A stretch of DNA of 5,648 nt from Opitutales bacterium. GTDB lineage: Bacteria; Verrucomicrobiota; Verrucomicrobiia; Opitutales; JAFGAQ01. The stretch is taken from contig JAQVLM010000233.1 in the NCBI GenBank assembly GCA_028704125.1, positions 1 to 5,648 of the forward strand, given 5' to 3'. The notes beneath the pieces are model-generated. The model had not been told where the DNA came from. It worked only from the letters and a program-made list of their open reading frames with translations, and made no database searches. The translations under genes were made by a program, and so were the position numbers. Position 1 is the stretch's first letter. Each line of letters starts with the position of its first letter. This document shows positions 3,287-5,648 of this stretch, in pieces.

Positions 3287-5648
3287 ATGTTTCTCAAATC
3301 CATAACACTGCACGGTTTCAAAAGCTTTGCTGATCCGACTCAATTGGATCTGAAGCCTGGGGTGACAACGGTGGTGGGTCCCAATGGTTGTGGTAAAAGC
3401 AACATCATGGATGCCATCCGTTGGGTATTGGGCGAACAGAGCGCCAAGGCGTTGCGGGGCGGCAAGATGCAGGATGTCATTTTTGCCGGGACAGAGACGC
3501 GCAAGGCCCTTCCCTTTTGCGAGGTCAAACTGGTGTTTACCGATTGCGAGCGGGAGCTCGGGACTCAGTTTCATGAGGTCGAAATTGTCCGCAGGGTAAC
3601 GCGGGATGAGGGGAGTGACTATTTCATCAACGGAAAAGTCTGCCGTCTGAAGGACATCCAGACTTTGTTCATGGACACAGGGGTGGGACAAGTGTCCTAT
3701 TCCTTTTTGGTGCAGGGGCAGGTGGACCAGATTCTATCCTCGAACCCGATGGAGAGACGGGCGATTTTTGAGGAGGCGGCAGGGATCACGAAATACAAAA
3801 GCCAGCGCAAGGAAGCGCTGAATAAGCTTAGTCTGACAGAGGTGAACCTGACCCGGATTACCGATATCATTGATGAGGTGTCCAAACGGATGGGTGTTCT
3901 GAAGCGTCAGGCAAGCAAGGCACTGCGGTGGAAGCGCCACCGGCACCGCATGGAGCATTTGGATCGGGCGTGGAATGCCCGGCAGTACCTCGATCTGACC
4001 ACTGAGTCGGGTTCATACCGGGCGAGGTTGGCCGATGCGGAATCTGCGATGGCAACGTTGAAGGCATCGGTGGTTTCGCAATACAAGCTCTCCACTCAGA
4101 TCAAGGCCGAGCGTGCCGATATGTATCGTGCGCTTGAGGAGAAACGCGCACAACTCTACGCCTTGCGTGCCCGTCGGCAACAGATTCTCAGTCAGTGCGA
4201 CTTGAGGAGGAGCCGGGTGGAGCATTTGGAGGCCCGTATCCAGCAAATCGACGGGGAATTACGGCTTTTGCGCGAACAGGAGGAGGGGCTTCGCGAGGGA
4301 CACAGTGATCCGTCTGCTCAGTTGGAGCTTAAGAGACAGGCGGTCGCGGCGGCACTGGATCGTTGTGCGGTGCATGAAAAGCAGGTTACCGACATTGATC
4401 GCGAGGGACAAACAAAGGCCCGGTTACTTCAGGAGCTGAAACAACAGCTTGTGGCTGCCGAGAACCAGGTGAATCAGACCCGTGCATCTTCGACCCGGCT
4501 TGAGGTGGGGATCGAGACGTATCATGCCAAACATGAGAGTTTGCTGCAGTCTTTCCATCAGTATGAGGCGGAGTGGAAGGGAATTTCCCGGCGATCGGCT
4601 GAACTTGAGGCGATGCTGGCATCCAAAACGGAGGAACGGGAGCAGTCGTCGGCATCGTTGGCTGCCTTGAGGAACCGGCTGGCGACTCTTGAGGCGGAAT
4701 TACAGCAGACCCGGGTCGCCTTTTCCGGGCTTGAAAAGCAATACACCCAACTTGCGGCCGAGTTTAGTGTTTTGGATGGTTTGCAAAAACGTCTTGAAGG
4801 GTTCGGCGAAGGTGCCAAGGCCATGCTGGAAGGTAAGATGGCACCAATGGTCGAACCGCGGGATCTCGACGTTCTGGCAAAAGGACTTCAGGTGGATGCG
4901 GCCCTGCAGAAGTTTTGTGAGGTTGTATTGGGGGCGCTTGCAGAAGCAATTGTTTACCGCAAGGTGGAGCGGATTCCGGATGTCGCGGATGCATTGGATC
5001 GGAATGGGATGGGGCGAGCCTGTCTGCTCATTCCCGGTTTGGGATGTGCTCCTGAGCTTCCGGATACGGTGCCGGACCAACTCGTGCGGGCGGATACCCT
5101 CATCCGGTCAACGGATCCGGTTGTTTCCGGGCATTTGGAGTTGTTGCTTGGTGGTGTCTATTTTTGCGAGTCCATCCGGGATGCGCTGCAAGTGGTAAGC
5201 GGGAATCCCGGTCTGTCATTTGAAATGATCGTCACCCGCAAGGGGGAAATGCTGACCCCCAAGGGCGTTCTCTATGCGGGTTCATCGGGAAACCCGGCTT
5301 CTGGTATCCTCAAGCGTCAGCAGGAAATCCGGCGGATTGCCGATGAGAAATCCAGATTGGAGGCCGTGTTGAAATCCCGGGCCGAAGATCTGGAGACCGC
5401 CTTGTCGAGGGTCGACACGGCAAAGGATGAGCTGGAAGAACAACGGGAGATCCATGCTCTTGTGGAGCGGGAGTTGTCGAATCTCAAGACCGAGATATCC
5501 GCCAATGAGCGGGCATGCAAGGCAGCGGACGAACGGCGTCTGAACGACTCCCGTATGCTTGCGGCACTCGACAAGGAGAAGGAACAGGCACTGGAGTCAT
5601 TGGTCGCGTCGCGCTCGGGATTGGAGCGTGCAGAGTCGCGGATCACCG
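3287..5648 (+). CDS. smc: Chromosome segregation protein SMC, N-terminal 787 residues (3' end outside window)
   Basis: ATPase core of the bacterial condensin (SMC-ScpAB) that loads on DNA, extrudes loops and organises sister chromosomes. The frame is open from ATG 3287 to the last base, with 787 full codons; family members are about 1150-1300 residues, so roughly a third is missing. The start is firm: an in-frame TGA lies at 3278-3280 and the protein opens with the family's M-F-L-K-S-I-T-L-H-G-F-K-S-F. Walker A is G31-P-N-G-C-G-K37-S38-N39. L-R-G-G-K-M-Q-D-V-I-F-A-G (56-68) is the DNA-binding R-loop region, and Q143 in Y-S-F-L-V-Q-G-Q is the Q-loop, followed by I-F-E-E-A-A-G-I-T-K-Y-K. Residues about 170-500 are the first coiled-coil arm, about 500-675 the hinge (opening at G-F-G-E-G-A-K-A-M-L), and 676 onward the returning arm. 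The ABC signature, Walker B and D-loop lie beyond the window. No clear Shine-Dalgarno is present. The gene is divergent from murJ. Hinge glycines are partly replaced (P658-K-G-V-L-Y-A-G665). Confidence 0.97.
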   Translation, partial: MFLKSITLHGFKSFADPTQLDLKPGVTTVVGPNGCGKSNIMDAIRWVLGEQSAKALRGGKMQDVIFAGTETRKALPFCEVKLVFTDCERELGTQFHEVEIVRRVTRDEGSDYFINGKVCRLKDIQTLFMDTGVGQVSYSFLVQGQVDQILSSNPMERRAIFEEAAGITKYKSQRKEALNKLSLTEVNLTRITDIIDEVSKRMGVLKRQASKALRWKRHRHRMEHLDRAWNARQYLDLTTESGSYRARLADAESAMATLKASVVSQYKLSTQIKAERADMYRALEEKRAQLYALRARRQQILSQCDLRRSRVEHLEARIQQIDGELRLLREQEEGLREGHSDPSAQLELKRQAVAAALDRCAVHEKQVTDIDREGQTKARLLQELKQQLVAAENQVNQTRASSTRLEVGIETYHAKHESLLQSFHQYEAEWKGISRRSAELEAMLASKTEEREQSSASLAALRNRLATLEAELQQTRVAFSGLEKQYTQLAAEFSVLDGLQKRLEGFGEGAKAMLEGKMAPMVEPRDLDVLAKGLQVDAALQKFCEVVLGALAEAIVYRKVERIPDVADALDRNGMGRACLLIPGLGCAPELPDTVPDQLVRADTLIRSTDPVVSGHLELLLGGVYFCESIRDALQVVSGNPGLSFEMIVTRKGEMLTPKGVLYAGSSGNPASGILKRQQEIRRIADEKSRLEAVLKSRAEDLETALSRVDTAKDELEEQREIHALVERELSNLKTEISANERACKAADERRLNDSRMLAALDKEKEQALESLVASRSGLERAESRIT

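Noticed and set aside
3074..3691. 205-codon minus-strand open frame over the smc start
   Set aside because: Most of it is antisense to the conserved SMC ATPase head, and the product matches no family I know.
3287..5648. Rad50, RecN or MukB instead of SMC
   Set aside because: The F-K-S-F opening, the G-P-N-G-C-G-K-S-N Walker A, the I-F-E-E-A-A-G-I-T-K-Y-K motif and a globular hinge near residue 500-675 are those of SMC; RecN is too short and Rad50 has a zinc hook, which is absent.
1..5648. A new defence, mobile or CRISPR-like system
   Set aside because: No transposase, integrase, nuclease, toxin-antitoxin pair or regularly spaced repeat array is visible; the genes are one partial exported-type protein and two housekeeping genes.

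Overview
The window (about 56% G+C by eye) reads as chromosomal DNA of a Gram-negative bacterium, most likely from the Verrucomicrobiota or the wider PVC group. This is inferred from three things: the wording of the MurJ and SMC proteins (for example the SMC Q-loop stretch YSFLVQGQVDQIL instead of the common YSIIGQGKVDEIL), a secreted-type protein with a fibronectin-III-like tail of a kind I associate with Verrucomicrobiota, Planctomycetes and Acidobacteria, and intergenic 'CACAGAG' / 'ACCACGGAAT' motifs that recur in such genomes. No rRNA, tRNA, transposase or CRISPR array is visible.

Layout. (1) Positions 2-637, plus strand: the C-terminal 211 residues of a large protein whose start lies outside the window; what remains is two beta-sandwich-like domains. 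(2) A 173-bp convergent gap. (3) Positions 811-2349, minus strand: complete murJ, the lipid II flippase of peptidoglycan synthesis. (4) Positions 2350-3286: a 937-bp spacer with no convincing gene, between the divergent murJ and smc. It holds several inverted repeats, a tandem 9-mer array, an 8-bp perfect stem capped by a GNRA-type loop, and an 11-bp-spaced direct repeat near smc. (5) Positions 3287-5648, plus strand: smc, the chromosome condensation ATPase, open at the window end after 787 codons. It contains the N-terminal ATPase half, the first coiled-coil arm, the hinge and the beginning of the returning arm.

The two recognised genes are housekeeping functions (cell-wall precursor export and chromosome segregation) facing away from each other; nothing indicates a shared pathway or a new defence or mobile system. 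The most interesting material is the repeat-rich spacer, which looks like a place where dispersed intergenic repeats have settled, and two residue-level departures from textbook family members: Ser at the Asp39 position of MurJ, and loss of some hinge glycines in SMC.
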